Shown here: positions 44,403-52,381 of the stretch, in pieces
Layout of the letters: each line of letters opens with the position of its first letter
Numbering within the stretch: the stretch's first letter is position 1
Assembly: GCF_013371085.1 (NCBI RefSeq)
Contig: NZ_JABWCV010000011.1
Span: 100,980 to 164,979, forward strand
DNA from: Vreelandella maris
GTDB lineage: Bacteria > Pseudomonadota > Gammaproteobacteria > Pseudomonadales > Halomonadaceae
Direction of reading: 5' to 3'
DNA: 64,000 nt
Program-made: the position numbers and the translations under genes
The notes under the pieces: generated by a model
Database searches by the model: none
What the model was told of the DNA's origin: nothing
Seen by the model: the letters and a program-made list of their open reading frames with translations, nothing else

Positions 44403-45200
44403 ATGCATCTAACCCACCTCAATACCCGGGGCGAAGCCAACATGGTGGATGTCGGCGATAAACAAGAAACGCGCCGCGAAGCCGTCGCCTCGGGGCGCAT
44501 TGTAATGCTGCCTGAAACGCTGACATTGCTCAGCGAAGGGGGATTGCCGAAAGGAGATGTCCTCGCCACCGCCCGTATCGCGGGCATTCAGGCTGCAAAA
44601 CGCACTCATGAATTGATTCCACTCTGCCATGCATTGGCGCTATCAAAGGTGTCGGTTGAATTCGAGATCGACATAGCCGAGTCCTGTGTGCATGTAACGT
44701 CGCTGTGTCGTTTAAATGGTCGCACCGGTGTTGAGATGGAGGCGCTTACAGCCGTTTCAGTCGCCTGCTTGACCCTCTACGATATGTGCAAAGCGGTCGA
44801 TAAGGGCATGCATATTGAAGCGATCCAGCTCGACAGCAAGCAGGGCGGCCAACGCGGGGATTATCAGCGTGTGAATAGGCAGTCGCCTATCGTAACGGGC
44901 GAAGGCACCTCAGGAGAAGTAAGCCTGGGTGAGCGCTGTCCTTCCCCCTGCGTGCGGGTTAAATTTTTGGCTGAACTGCGGGAGCGGGTAGGAGAAAGCG
45001 AGGCGACTGTCGGGCTGGACCAGCTTGCTAGCCGCGATATCAGTGGTTTAAAAGAAGCGCTGGCCGAGCGCGATGATCGGTTTAAACTGCTTACTGATCA
45101 GCGCACGTTATGTGCCATTAATCAGGTAATGGCAAACGATGATGCGCTAGTAACCGATGATGACGAAGTGGCGTTTTTCCCACCGGTCACAGGGGGTTAA
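44403..45200 (+). CDS. MoaC-MoaD fusion protein (cyclic pyranopterin synthase + sulfur carrier)
   Basis: This single 265-residue frame joins two molybdenum cofactor proteins. Residues about 1-158 are MoaC, which forms cyclic pyranopterin monophosphate; visible are [15 protein letters not shown] near 73 and [20 protein letters not shown] near 111, including the conserved Lys that follows in AVDKGM. After a linker of about 25 residues, about 183-265 are MoaD, a ubiquitin-like sulfur carrier ([12 protein letters not shown]) ending in the thiocarboxylate-accepting GG. No frameshift or stop interrupts it. ATG at 44403 has AAAGG eight bases upstream; GTG at 44394 is possible. moaE follows after 2 bp. 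Confidence 0.92.
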   Translation: MHLTHLNTRGEANMVDVGDKQETRREAVASGRIVMLPETLTLLSEGGLPKGDVLATARIAGIQAAKRTHELIPLCHALALSKVSVEFEIDIAESCVHVTSLCRLNGRTGVEMEALTAVSVACLTLYDMCKAVDKGMHIEAIQLDSKQGGQRGDYQRVNRQSPIVTGEGTSGEVSLGERCPSPCVRVKFLAELRERVGESEATVGLDQLASRDISGLKEALAERDDRFKLLTDQRTLCAINQVMANDDALVTDDDEVAFFPPVTGG

Positions 45201-45202
45201 CG

Positions 45203-45658
45203 TTGGATATTAAAGTAGCGGTGCAAGCAGCGCCATTCTCGATGGACTACGGCTATAGCGATGCATTAGTCGGGCGCAGCGATATTGGCGCGGTGGTGAG
45301 CTTTACCGGACTGGTGCGTGATTTCAACGAGACGCCCGATGTTACGGGGTTAACACTGGAACATTACCCCGGTATGACCGAGCGCACGCTAACGGAGATT
45401 GGCGAGCAGGCTTGTCAGCGTTGGTCGCTACAAGCGGTGCGGATAATTCATCGCGTTGGTTATCTGGGCCCTGGCGACCCCATCGTGCGGGTGCTAGTAG
45501 CTAGCGCCCACCGCCGGGAGGCATTTGAAGCCTGCGATTTTATTATGGATTTTTTAAAAACCCAGGCGCCTTTTTGGAAGAAAGAGCACTCCACTCAGGG
45601 AGAATATTGGGTCAAAGAACGCCACTCTGATCAACAAGACGCGGCACGCTGGGAGTGA
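45203..45658 (+). CDS. moaE: Molybdopterin synthase catalytic subunit MoaE
   Basis: MoaE transfers sulfur from thiocarboxylated MoaD to cyclic pyranopterin monophosphate, making molybdopterin. The 151-residue protein has GAVVSFTGLVRDFN near residue 29, HRVGYLGPGD near 82 and the active-site lysines in KTQAPFWKKE near 115. The start is TTG at 45203 with AGGGGG upstream. Because MoaD is fused to MoaC just before it, the MoaD-MoaE synthase would carry a MoaC body. It converges with the RNase J-like gene. Confidence 0.94.
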   Translation: MDIKVAVQAAPFSMDYGYSDALVGRSDIGAVVSFTGLVRDFNETPDVTGLTLEHYPGMTERTLTEIGEQACQRWSLQAVRIIHRVGYLGPGDPIVRVLVASAHRREAFEACDFIMDFLKTQAPFWKKEHSTQGEYWVKERHSDQQDAARWE

Positions 45659-45694
45659 GCTTGCCACGTCTTGATGTTCGGCAATGATGCACCA

Positions 45695-47389
45695 CTAACG
45701 ATTGGCAGCATTTTCCAAGGTAAGGGCTTCTGGCATTTCGGCGGCCATAATCTGAAGATGCACATCGGGCAGGTGCTGCATATGCTCCGCCAGCCAGTGT
45801 ACCAAGCGAGGCTGCAATGCTTGGCGAAGGTCGGCCAGTGTGTCGGCGGCAATCTCATCAAGCTGATCATCCAGCCAATCACTAAAGCTATCTTCATCCA
45901 GCGGGCTGGCACCCGTCGCATCCAGCATCAAACGTCCAATGCGCACCCAGCCCGTATCAGTCGCGGTCACCGGCAGTGCTAGGTACAAACTGCCACGATG
46001 TGCCGTACCGGCGTCTTTTACTTCCAACCCTGGGTGAGGAACCACGCTGTTTTGGCTGACGATGCAGGGCGGCTGGGGATAGCGTGCCTCGCAGCGCAGC
46101 CCTTGGTTATCAAAGCTGATTAAATCGCCATTAACTGGCGACAACGGCGCACTGATCCCTAATTGACGGGCAATTGCCTGATGCGCCTGCTGATGCCTTG
46201 CTTCGCCGTGGACAGGCATCAGGTGCTTCGGCTTAACCCATTGATAGAGTTTGGTTAACTCATCGTGAGCGGGGTGCCCAGTAGCATGTAACTCGGGATG
46301 GTTGATTTCGTCGTAAATACGAACACCTAACTGCGCTAAACGTTTTTTTAGCTGTTCAATAGGGCGTTCGTTGCCTGGAATGGCTTTAGCCGAGAAGATG
46401 ACATTATCGCCGGGCTGAAGATCAACAAAGGGGTGGCGACCCTGAGCAAGACGCTGAAGCGCGGCACGGGCCTCACCCTGGCTGCCGGTGGCAATAATAA
46501 CCACTTCATCCGGGGGGAGATAACCCAGATCGTGATTGGGTACCAGCGGCGGTAAGTCATCCATATAGCCAAGCCCACGCGCAACGCTAACCATTCGCTC
46601 CATTGAGCGCCCCATTAAGCTGATGCGACGGCCACACTGATGCGCTGCGCGCCCGATAGCCAATACCCGCGCAAGGTTACTGGCAAAACAAGAGACCACC
46701 ACACGGCCCTGGCAGTTGGCGAGGGTTTTTACCAATGCTCTTGCCACATCACCTTCACTGCCGGAGTGGCCTGGCATGGGGGCGTTGGTGGAATCGCCGA
46801 CCACTAAATCGACCGGGGCCAGCGCTCTAAACTGTGCCGCGCTTACCGGTGAACCGATAAGCGGCTCAGGATCAAGTTTCCAGTCACCAGTATGTAAAAC
46901 GCGATAACCACCAGCCATCATCATAATGGCACAGCTTTCGGGTATTGAATGCGTCAACGACAAGTAGCGCAGCGTAAACGGCCCACTTTCAAGTGCCTCA
47001 CCTGGTTCGATGACATGAATCGCAGCGCTGCTAAGTTGATGTTCAGCAAATTTAAGGCGTAACAGCCCCGCGGCTAATGGCGTGGCATAAATAGGACAAT
47101 TCCACATCGGCCAGAGCCAAGCGACGGCGCCTATATGGTCTTCATGGCCGTGGGTAATAAATAGTGCTTTCGGGACTATCCCTAATGCTTTTGGTGTATC
47201 AAGATTAGGCACTTGTAGCGGTGAGTTGGGGAGATCCTGGCGAATCATCATGCCGCAGTCGACGACAATCCAGTGATCGTCGTAGCCGTAGAGCGTTAGA
47301 TTCATACCAATCTCACCGCATCCCCCCAGCGGCAACATGCGCAGCGGAGGACGACGACGGGGACGAATTTGAACGCGTGAAGAGTGCAT
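45695..47389 (-). CDS. RNase J-like metallo-beta-lactamase/beta-CASP ribonuclease
   Basis: RNase J enzymes cut RNA internally and degrade it from the 5' end. The 564-residue protein has the metal motif ITHGHEDHIGA near residue 78, VLHTGDWKLDP near 165 and VGDSTNA near 198 of the MBL fold, the beta-CASP segment with SAKAIPGNE near 342, HATGHPAHDEL near 375 and LMPVHGEARHQ near 398, and a C-terminal domain. RNase J is uncommon in gammaproteobacteria, which rely on RNase E. No clear ribosome site precedes ATG 47389, so the exact start is uncertain. Function on RNA here is inferred from family. Confidence 0.88.
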   Translation of the reverse strand: MHSSRVQIRPRRRPPLRMLPLGGCGEIGMNLTLYGYDDHWIVVDCGMMIRQDLPNSPLQVPNLDTPKALGIVPKALFITHGHEDHIGAVAWLWPMWNCPIYATPLAAGLLRLKFAEHQLSSAAIHVIEPGEALESGPFTLRYLSLTHSIPESCAIMMMAGGYRVLHTGDWKLDPEPLIGSPVSAAQFRALAPVDLVVGDSTNAPMPGHSGSEGDVARALVKTLANCQGRVVVSCFASNLARVLAIGRAAHQCGRRISLMGRSMERMVSVARGLGYMDDLPPLVPNHDLGYLPPDEVVIIATGSQGEARAALQRLAQGRHPFVDLQPGDNVIFSAKAIPGNERPIEQLKKRLAQLGVRIYDEINHPELHATGHPAHDELTKLYQWVKPKHLMPVHGEARHQQAHQAIARQLGISAPLSPVNGDLISFDNQGLRCEARYPQPPCIVSQNSVVPHPGLEVKDAGTAHRGSLYLALPVTATDTGWVRIGRLMLDATGASPLDEDSFSDWLDDQLDEIAADTLADLRQALQPRLVHWLAEHMQHLPDVHLQIMAAEMPEALTLENAANR

Positions 47390-47535
47390 CAGTTATGAAA
47401 AGCCTAAAAAGTAGTGACTCAACTATACGGGAAGGCAGGGGCGGCTAACAATCATCCTTGGCCTTCCGATACACTATGCAACCTAAGCCGTTGGTTTGTC
47501 ATAATTACCTTAGAAATAAGTCAAGAGTCGCTCAC

Positions 47536-48390
47536 ATGTCCCATTATTATCGTTTAGTTGTGTCCTGCCCTGATCGGGTAGGTATTGTGGCCCGAGTATC
47601 GAGCTTTATTGCTAAGCAAGGGGGGTCTATCACTGAAGCCAGCCAGCACTCTGATTTAGAAACGGGCTGTTTTTTTATGCGTTACGAAATCTTGGCGGAT
47701 TCAGTGGGGATGTCGGTAGAAGCGCTACGTGCAGCGTTCGAGCCGGTGGCAATCGAATTCGATATGCAGTGGTCATTGGTGGATACACAGCAGCGCCGCC
47801 GGGTGGTATTGATGGTCTCTAGAGAGTCACACTGCTTGGTAGATTTGCTTTATCGCTGGCAGGCGGGTGAGTTGGATTGCGATATTGTTGGCGTCATTTC
47901 CAACCATGACGATATGCGTTCATTGACCGAATGGTACGGCATTCCTTATCACTATGTGCCAGTCGACCCCGATAACAAGCAAGTGTCGTTTGCCAAGGTG
48001 CAAGCAGAAATCGATAGTGCGCGCGCTGATTGCGTCGTGCTGGCGCGTTATATGCAAATTCTGCCGCCTGACCTGTGCGCACTCTATGCAGGGCGGGTGA
48101 TTAATATTCATCACAGTTTTTTACCCTCTTTCGCTGGGGCGAAGCCCTACCACCAGGCATATCAGCGCGGTGTGAAGCTGATTGGCGCCACCTGCCACTA
48201 TGTTACCGAGGAACTCGACGCGGGCCCGATTATCGAACAGGATATTCATCGCGTTAGCCACTGCCATACCCCAACCGATCTAGTCCGCTTTGGGCGTGAT
48301 GTTGAAAAAGCCGTTCTCGCACGCGGTTTACGCTGGCATCTTGAGGATAGGGTTTTAGTGCATGGCAACAAGACCGTGGTGTTTAGCTAA
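47536..48390 (+). CDS. purU: Formyltetrahydrofolate deformylase
   Basis: PurU hydrolyses 10-formyl-tetrahydrofolate to formate and tetrahydrofolate, balancing one-carbon pools. The 284-residue protein has an N-terminal ACT domain (about 5-80, CPDRVGIVARVSSFI) and a formyl-hydrolase domain with VISNHDDMRSL near 120 and the catalytic INIHHSFLPSFAGAKPYH near 195. ATG at 47536 gives the family start; the frame extends 26 codons upstream without support. It is divergent from the RNase J-like gene. Confidence 0.94.
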   Translation: MSHYYRLVVSCPDRVGIVARVSSFIAKQGGSITEASQHSDLETGCFFMRYEILADSVGMSVEALRAAFEPVAIEFDMQWSLVDTQQRRRVVLMVSRESHCLVDLLYRWQAGELDCDIVGVISNHDDMRSLTEWYGIPYHYVPVDPDNKQVSFAKVQAEIDSARADCVVLARYMQILPPDLCALYAGRVINIHHSFLPSFAGAKPYHQAYQRGVKLIGATCHYVTEELDAGPIIEQDIHRVSHCHTPTDLVRFGRDVEKAVLARGLRWHLEDRVLVHGNKTVVFS

Positions 48391-48414
48391 CGCTCGATAA
48401 TGTGAGAAACCGCT

Positions 48415-49086
48415 ATGTCGTTCGCACAAAGTGTACTGGCGCCCTGGGCGCTGATATTCACCTCGCTACTCTCGTTAGGCGTAGTGGTGTGGGCTCTTTG
48501 GCGGCGGCCCTGGCAAGCGCTACTGGAAGACACTGCTCTTCAGCACCGTTGGTTAGGCGCAACGCTGGCAGTGGTGCTGATGTGGCAGCTACGCGCTCAG
48601 GCGGTCGACTGGCTAACGCTGCATCTCGTCTTTACGGTATTGATGACACTCGTGTTTAAAGCGCCATTAGCGCTGATCAGCAATGTACTCATTAATGTGG
48701 CAATGGTAGTTATCGGCCGCAATGAGTGGACGCTGCTGGGGGCAAATGTACTGGTAACGGGCATTGTTCCGGCTGCCATTATTGGCACAGTGTGGCGGCT
48801 GGTAGATCGCCGCCTGCCGGATAACCTGATGGTGTTTCTATTTGCCTGCGGGTTTTTTGGGGCGGCGTTGGCAACATTAGGGGCAGGGCTGGCTGCCGTG
48901 CTGCTGATTATCGTGGCAGGCACAGACCCTAACGCTATCTATCTTGCCCAGGAGTATGCACGCTTCTTACCTCTACTAATGCCTTCAGAGGCGTTTATTA
49001 CCGGGATGCTGCTGAGTATTCTGCTGGTCTATCATCCTAACTGGGTGGCCACCTTTAATGACCACCGCTATATCGACATGCAGTAA
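48415..49086 (+). CDS. Multipass membrane protein, possibly CbiM/COG3235-like
   Basis: This 223-residue protein has about six or seven hydrophobic segments and little soluble sequence. It looks like a group of proteobacterial membrane proteins related to the CbiM energy-coupling-factor permeases, suggested by FKAPLALISNVLINVAMVV near residue 80, LLGANVLVTGIVPA near 105 and the ending PSEAFITGMLLSILLVYHP. This match is from memory and is weak. No ECF partner genes adjoin. It follows purU by 24 bp and converges with lexA. Confidence 0.6.
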   Translation: MSFAQSVLAPWALIFTSLLSLGVVVWALWRRPWQALLEDTALQHRWLGATLAVVLMWQLRAQAVDWLTLHLVFTVLMTLVFKAPLALISNVLINVAMVVIGRNEWTLLGANVLVTGIVPAAIIGTVWRLVDRRLPDNLMVFLFACGFFGAALATLGAGLAAVLLIIVAGTDPNAIYLAQEYARFLPLLMPSEAFITGMLLSILLVYHPNWVATFNDHRYIDMQ

Positions 49087-49095
49087 TGACGGTGG

Positions 49096-49776
49096 TTAGC
49101 CCAGTGCTTGGCCATTACCGCCACGAATAACGCCAACGCCGACACCTTCGATGTCGAGTGACTGTGAACGCAGATCGATTTCAATCGGCGCAAAGTCTGC
49201 ATTTTCCGCAAATAGCGTTACTTGGTGGCCCTGACGTTTGAAGCGCTTAACGGTTACTTCATCATCCAAGCGCGCAACTACAATTTGGCCATCGCGCACC
49301 CGCTCGGTACGGTGAACTGCCAATAAATCACCTTCTAAAATACCTATATCCTTCATCGAAAGGCCCCGCACACGCAGCAGATAATCTGCTTTAGGGGTGA
49401 AGTACTCGGCTGGCAAAGGGCAGTAACGGTCAATATGCTCAGCAGCTAGGATAGGGCTCCCGGCGGCTACTTCGCCAATCACCGGCAGGCCAGCAGGCGA
49501 GGCTTCAATATTGGCAGCGGGTAACGCGCTTGCGGTGCTGTCTACTAACTCCTGGGGCTCTTGATTGGGTAGTCGAATACCGCGTGACGTATTGCGAATA
49601 ATGCGAATAGCGCCTTTACGCTCAAGTGCGCGCAGGTGCTCTTCCGCGGCGTTAGGTGAGCGGAACCCCAGTGCTTTCGCAATTTCAGCACGGGTCGGAG
49701 GGTAGCCAAATTCGCCCATGGTCTTAACAATAAAATCAAATACGTGCTGTTGGCGAGCGGTTAGCGGACGCGACAT
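49096..49776 (-). CDS. lexA: SOS response repressor LexA
   Basis: LexA represses DNA-damage genes and cleaves itself when RecA is activated. The 226-residue protein has the winged-helix domain at about 1-70 ([10 protein letters not shown], then [19 protein letters not shown]), the scissile Ala-Gly in GEVAAGSP near 108, the catalytic Ser in [10 protein letters not shown] near 140 and Lys in DEVTVKRFK near 178. ATG at 49776 has GGAG seven bases upstream. A candidate LexA box lies 58 bp upstream, fitting autoregulation. It diverges from psrA, as in P. aeruginosa. Confidence 0.95.
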   Translation of the reverse strand: MSRPLTARQQHVFDFIVKTMGEFGYPPTRAEIAKALGFRSPNAAEEHLRALERKGAIRIIRNTSRGIRLPNQEPQELVDSTASALPAANIEASPAGLPVIGEVAAGSPILAAEHIDRYCPLPAEYFTPKADYLLRVRGLSMKDIGILEGDLLAVHRTERVRDGQIVVARLDDEVTVKRFKRQGHQVTLFAENADFAPIEIDLRSQSLDIEGVGVGVIRGGNGQALG

Positions 49777-50018
49777 ACCAGACTCCAAAAATAGTGAATA
49801 GAGAGTAACAAATTAAATGTCGACTTAATCGATAAGTGGTTAAGTATACAGTATGTTCCTCTGTCCAGTACATGTCTTGTCAACCCCCTCTCTAGAAAGG
49901 CCCCCGAATTTTTCCTAATCGTTTTAAACTAAGCTTCTACTCATATAGACAGCCATATTTCATCAGAAAATCAAGCGTTGAGCCCACCAGCGATATGGCA
50001 TAGTATTTTGCTATGTTT
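49777..50018. other. Divergent lexA-psrA intergenic region
   Basis: About 240 bp holding the LexA box near lexA. A GTTTTAAAC palindrome near 49920 has half-sites in the wrong orientation for PsrA. No gene is supported. Confidence 0.5.
49834..49853 (-). promoter_or_regulatory. Candidate LexA (SOS) box
   Basis: On the minus strand the 20-mer is TACTGTATACTTAACCACTT, that is CTGT-N8-CCAC against the consensus CTGT-N8-ACAG. The left half is perfect and the right half weak, like the second box at E. coli lexA. Confidence 0.5.
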
Positions 50019-50032
50019 TAAACACTCGTTTC
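50019..50032 (+). promoter_or_regulatory. Candidate PsrA operator (autoregulatory)
   Basis: TAAACACTCGTTTC fits the Pseudomonas PsrA pattern (G/C)AAAC-N2-4-GTTT(G/C) with N4, differing only at the first base. It ends 13 bp before the psrA start. Confidence 0.55.
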
Positions 50033-50045
50033 CCCGGAGAGCGGC

Positions 50046-50723
50046 ATGGCTCAATCTGATACGGTAACTCGAATACTCGACACCGCGGAAGTGCTGTTTG
50101 CTGAGCGAGGTTTTGCTGAAACATCGCTGCGCAACATCACTAGCAAAGCGCGCGTCAATTTAGCGGCGGTGAATTACCATTTTGGTTCCAAAAAAGCCTT
50201 AATTCAGGCCGTGTTTTCACGCTATCTGGACCCGTTCACCCAGCGTTTTCATACTGCGCTTGATGAACTTGAAGCCCAGCATGCAGGGCGCGTTATTCCG
50301 TTGGAAACGCTACTCGAAACCATGGCGACCACCGTGCTGGCTGTGCCTGCCGAGCGCAACAGTTTAAAGGTGTTTATGCGCTTGCTGGGCCTGGCTTATA
50401 GCCAAGCGCAGGGGCACCTTAGGCGTCATATTCAGCAAGAGTATGGTGATGTGTTTACCCGCTTCACCGAGTTAGTGCGTCAAGCCACGCCCGACTTGCC
50501 TGACGCGGAACGCTTTTGGCGGCTACACTTTATGCTTGGTACGGTGATTTTTACGCTTTCAGGCCTTGATGCGCTGCGCGATATCGCTGAAAAGGATTAT
50601 CAAGAACAGGTCACCGTGCGGGATTTGGTTAGGCGGTTGCGCCCAGTAGTGGTGGCTGCCATGAATGCACCGTTGCCCCCAGCACTTGAAGAAGGAAAAT
50701 ATGCGAACGCCCAAGCTCGCTGA
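50046..50723 (+). CDS. psrA: TetR-family regulator PsrA
   Basis: In Pseudomonas PsrA senses long-chain fatty acids, represses itself and beta-oxidation genes, and activates rpoS. The 225-residue protein closely follows it: ILDTAEVLFAERGFAETSLR near residue 10, LAAVNYHFGSKKALIQAVFSR near 39 (one residue over, so split) as the DNA-binding helix, and FMRLLGLAYSQAQGHLRRH near 108. GGAGAG precedes ATG. A candidate self-operator lies just upstream. It is divergent from lexA, with nagZ two genes downstream, as in P. aeruginosa lexA-psrA-nagZ. Confidence 0.92.
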   Translation: MAQSDTVTRILDTAEVLFAERGFAETSLRNITSKARVNLAAVNYHFGSKKALIQAVFSRYLDPFTQRFHTALDELEAQHAGRVIPLETLLETMATTVLAVPAERNSLKVFMRLLGLAYSQAQGHLRRHIQQEYGDVFTRFTELVRQATPDLPDAERFWRLHFMLGTVIFTLSGLDALRDIAEKDYQEQVTVRDLVRRLRPVVVAAMNAPLPPALEEGKYANAQAR

Positions 50724-51237
50724 GCTTCCCCCTGTAGAGGACATCTGGTTGGAAATCGATACCACACAGCAGCAGCTACGCTGTTGGCGAGGGCCGAAGG
50801 TGCTGTATGAGTGTGAGATATCGTCTGGCCTCGCGGGCGTTGGTGAGCACAACGGCAGTGGCAAAACACCCCATGGTTGGCACTATATAAGAGCCGCGAT
50901 CGGCAACGGGATGCCTGATAATGCGGTATTTCGGGGTCGTCGCTGGACGGGGGAGGCATTCTCTCCTGCGCTAGCTGAAGCATATCCGAAGCGGGATTGG
51001 ATTTTGACCCGCATCCTGTGGCTATGCGGATTAGAAAAAGGCGTGAACCGTGGTGGTCAGGTCGATTCACAGCGTCGCTATATTTATCTTCATGGCACGC
51101 CCCCTGACCAGCCCATGGGGGTTGCTGCATCCCACGGCTGTATTCGTTTACGCAATAGTGATTTGCTCTATATCTTTTCGTTAGCGTTACCAGGAACCCC
51201 CGTTTGGCTGCACGGCGGTCGTCAGTCGTTTGACTAA
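50701..51237 (+). CDS. L,D-transpeptidase (YkuD domain) protein
   Basis: YkuD enzymes make 3-3 peptidoglycan cross-links or attach proteins to peptidoglycan through a catalytic cysteine. The 178-residue protein has IYLHGTPP near residue 122 and SHGCIRLRN near 142, with the catalytic His and Cys. No clear signal peptide is seen at the N-terminus (MRTPKLAELPPVEDIWL), which is unusual for a periplasmic enzyme. It overlaps psrA by 23 bp with GAAGGAAA as ribosome site inside psrA, so the two are cotranscribed. nagZ, another cell-wall gene, follows. Confidence 0.85.
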   Translation: MRTPKLAELPPVEDIWLEIDTTQQQLRCWRGPKVLYECEISSGLAGVGEHNGSGKTPHGWHYIRAAIGNGMPDNAVFRGRRWTGEAFSPALAEAYPKRDWILTRILWLCGLEKGVNRGGQVDSQRRYIYLHGTPPDQPMGVAASHGCIRLRNSDLLYIFSLALPGTPVWLHGGRQSFD

Positions 51238-51243
51238 TCTGTT

Positions 51244-51271
51244 TTGACACCGCTAGACGATCGTCTAGAAT
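51244..51271 (+). promoter_or_regulatory. nagZ-hpt promoter containing a perfect palindromic operator
   Basis: TTGACA (51244-51249) and TAGAAT (51266-51271) are 16 bp apart, a strong sigma70 promoter about 30 bp before nagZ. The spacer and the start of the -10 box are covered by the perfect 16-bp palindrome CTAGACGATCGTCTAG (51253-51268), the kind of site bound by TetR-family repressors. Confidence 0.75.
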
Positions 51272-51301
51272 CACCGCCTCTTTTTTAATGGACCTATCAC
51301 G

Positions 51302-52333
51302 ATGACTCAACCGTTAGGCCCGGTCATGCTCGACCTTGAAGGCCCGAAATTAACGGCCGCAGAAAAGCGCTTGCTGCTAGAACCGGTGGTAGGGGGCGTT
51401 ATTCTGTTTGCCCGCAATGTCGAGAACGGCTACCAAGTACGCCAGCTCTGCAGCGATATTCGACGTGTGCGTGCGGACTTATTGCTTGCCGTTGATCAAG
51501 AGGGTGGCCGCGTTCAGCGTATTAAAGAAGGGATGACGCGTCTTCCTGCCATGGCTCGCATTGGTGAGTGTTACAGCGCCAACCCCGATGATGGTCTTGC
51601 GCTCGCAAAAGATGCTGGCTGGCTATTGGGCATGGAAATGGCCGCCTGCGGTTTGGATCTTAGCTTTGCTCCGGTACTGGATGTCGAAAGCGGTGTCTCA
51701 AGTGTTATTGGAGACCGAAGTTTTAGCCGCGATCCGCAGCATGTGGCGCAGCTCGGCAGCGCCTTTATTCAAGGGCTCCATGAGGCTGGTATGGCCGCTG
51801 TCGGAAAGCACTTCCCCGGTCACGGCGGAGTTGCGGCAGACTCTCACGTTGCGCTGCCGGTGGATGACCGCCCGCTAGAAGTGATTAAACAACGTGACCT
51901 GGTGCCCTTTGCCCATTTGGCCGCGCCGTTAGACGGTGTAATGCCTGCGCATGTGATTTACAGTGCTTTCGATACGCGTCCTGCCGGGTTTTCCCCTCAT
52001 TGGTTGGGTATGCTGCGTGAATCGTTGGGCTTCAAAGGCTGCATCTTTTCTGATGATTTAAGTATGGCGGGCGCCCACGAGGCGGGTGGGCCCAAACAGC
52101 GAGCCCAGGCAGCACTAGCGGCTGGTTGCGATATGTTGCTGGTATGCAATGATCGCGCCGCGGCACTTGAGGTGATTGAAGCCTGCCGGGGTATTGAAAC
52201 CAAACGTCCCGCCAAACTGCGCTACAGCCGTGCACGGCCTGATATCGATGCCCTAAGTGCGTTGGGCAGATGGCGTCGTACCCACGCTAAGTTGGAAGCA
52301 TTGGCTGATAAACCGAAACCCAATGCTGTGTAA
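51302..52333 (+). CDS. nagZ: Beta-N-acetylhexosaminidase
   Basis: NagZ removes N-acetylglucosamine from anhydro-muropeptides in the cytoplasm during peptidoglycan recycling; its product signals to AmpR in many bacteria. The 343-residue GH3 protein has DQEGGRVQRIKEG near residue 64, KHFPGHGGVAADSH near 163 with the catalytic His/Asp dyad, and SDDLSMAGA near 243 with the nucleophile Asp. ATG at 51302 has only a weak ribosome site. Transcription should begin at the palindrome-bearing promoter just upstream. Confidence 0.94.
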   Translation: MTQPLGPVMLDLEGPKLTAAEKRLLLEPVVGGVILFARNVENGYQVRQLCSDIRRVRADLLLAVDQEGGRVQRIKEGMTRLPAMARIGECYSANPDDGLALAKDAGWLLGMEMAACGLDLSFAPVLDVESGVSSVIGDRSFSRDPQHVAQLGSAFIQGLHEAGMAAVGKHFPGHGGVAADSHVALPVDDRPLEVIKQRDLVPFAHLAAPLDGVMPAHVIYSAFDTRPAGFSPHWLGMLRESLGFKGCIFSDDLSMAGAHEAGGPKQRAQAALAAGCDMLLVCNDRAAALEVIEACRGIETKRPAKLRYSRARPDIDALSALGRWRRTHAKLEALADKPKPNAV

Positions 52334-52381
52334 ATTCACACGATTGATGTAATTGAAGCTTTTAACCCGCCTGGAGTTTAG

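Noticed and set aside
49915..49930. GTTTTAAAC palindrome as a second PsrA site
   Set aside because: The half-sites are in the reverse order (GTTT...AAAC) to the PsrA pattern AAAC...GTTT.
50600..51310. 236-codon open frame on the minus strand opposite psrA and the L,D-transpeptidase gene
   Set aside because: It lies entirely antisense to two well-recognised genes, has no family features and no ribosome site. It is a shadow of coding bias.
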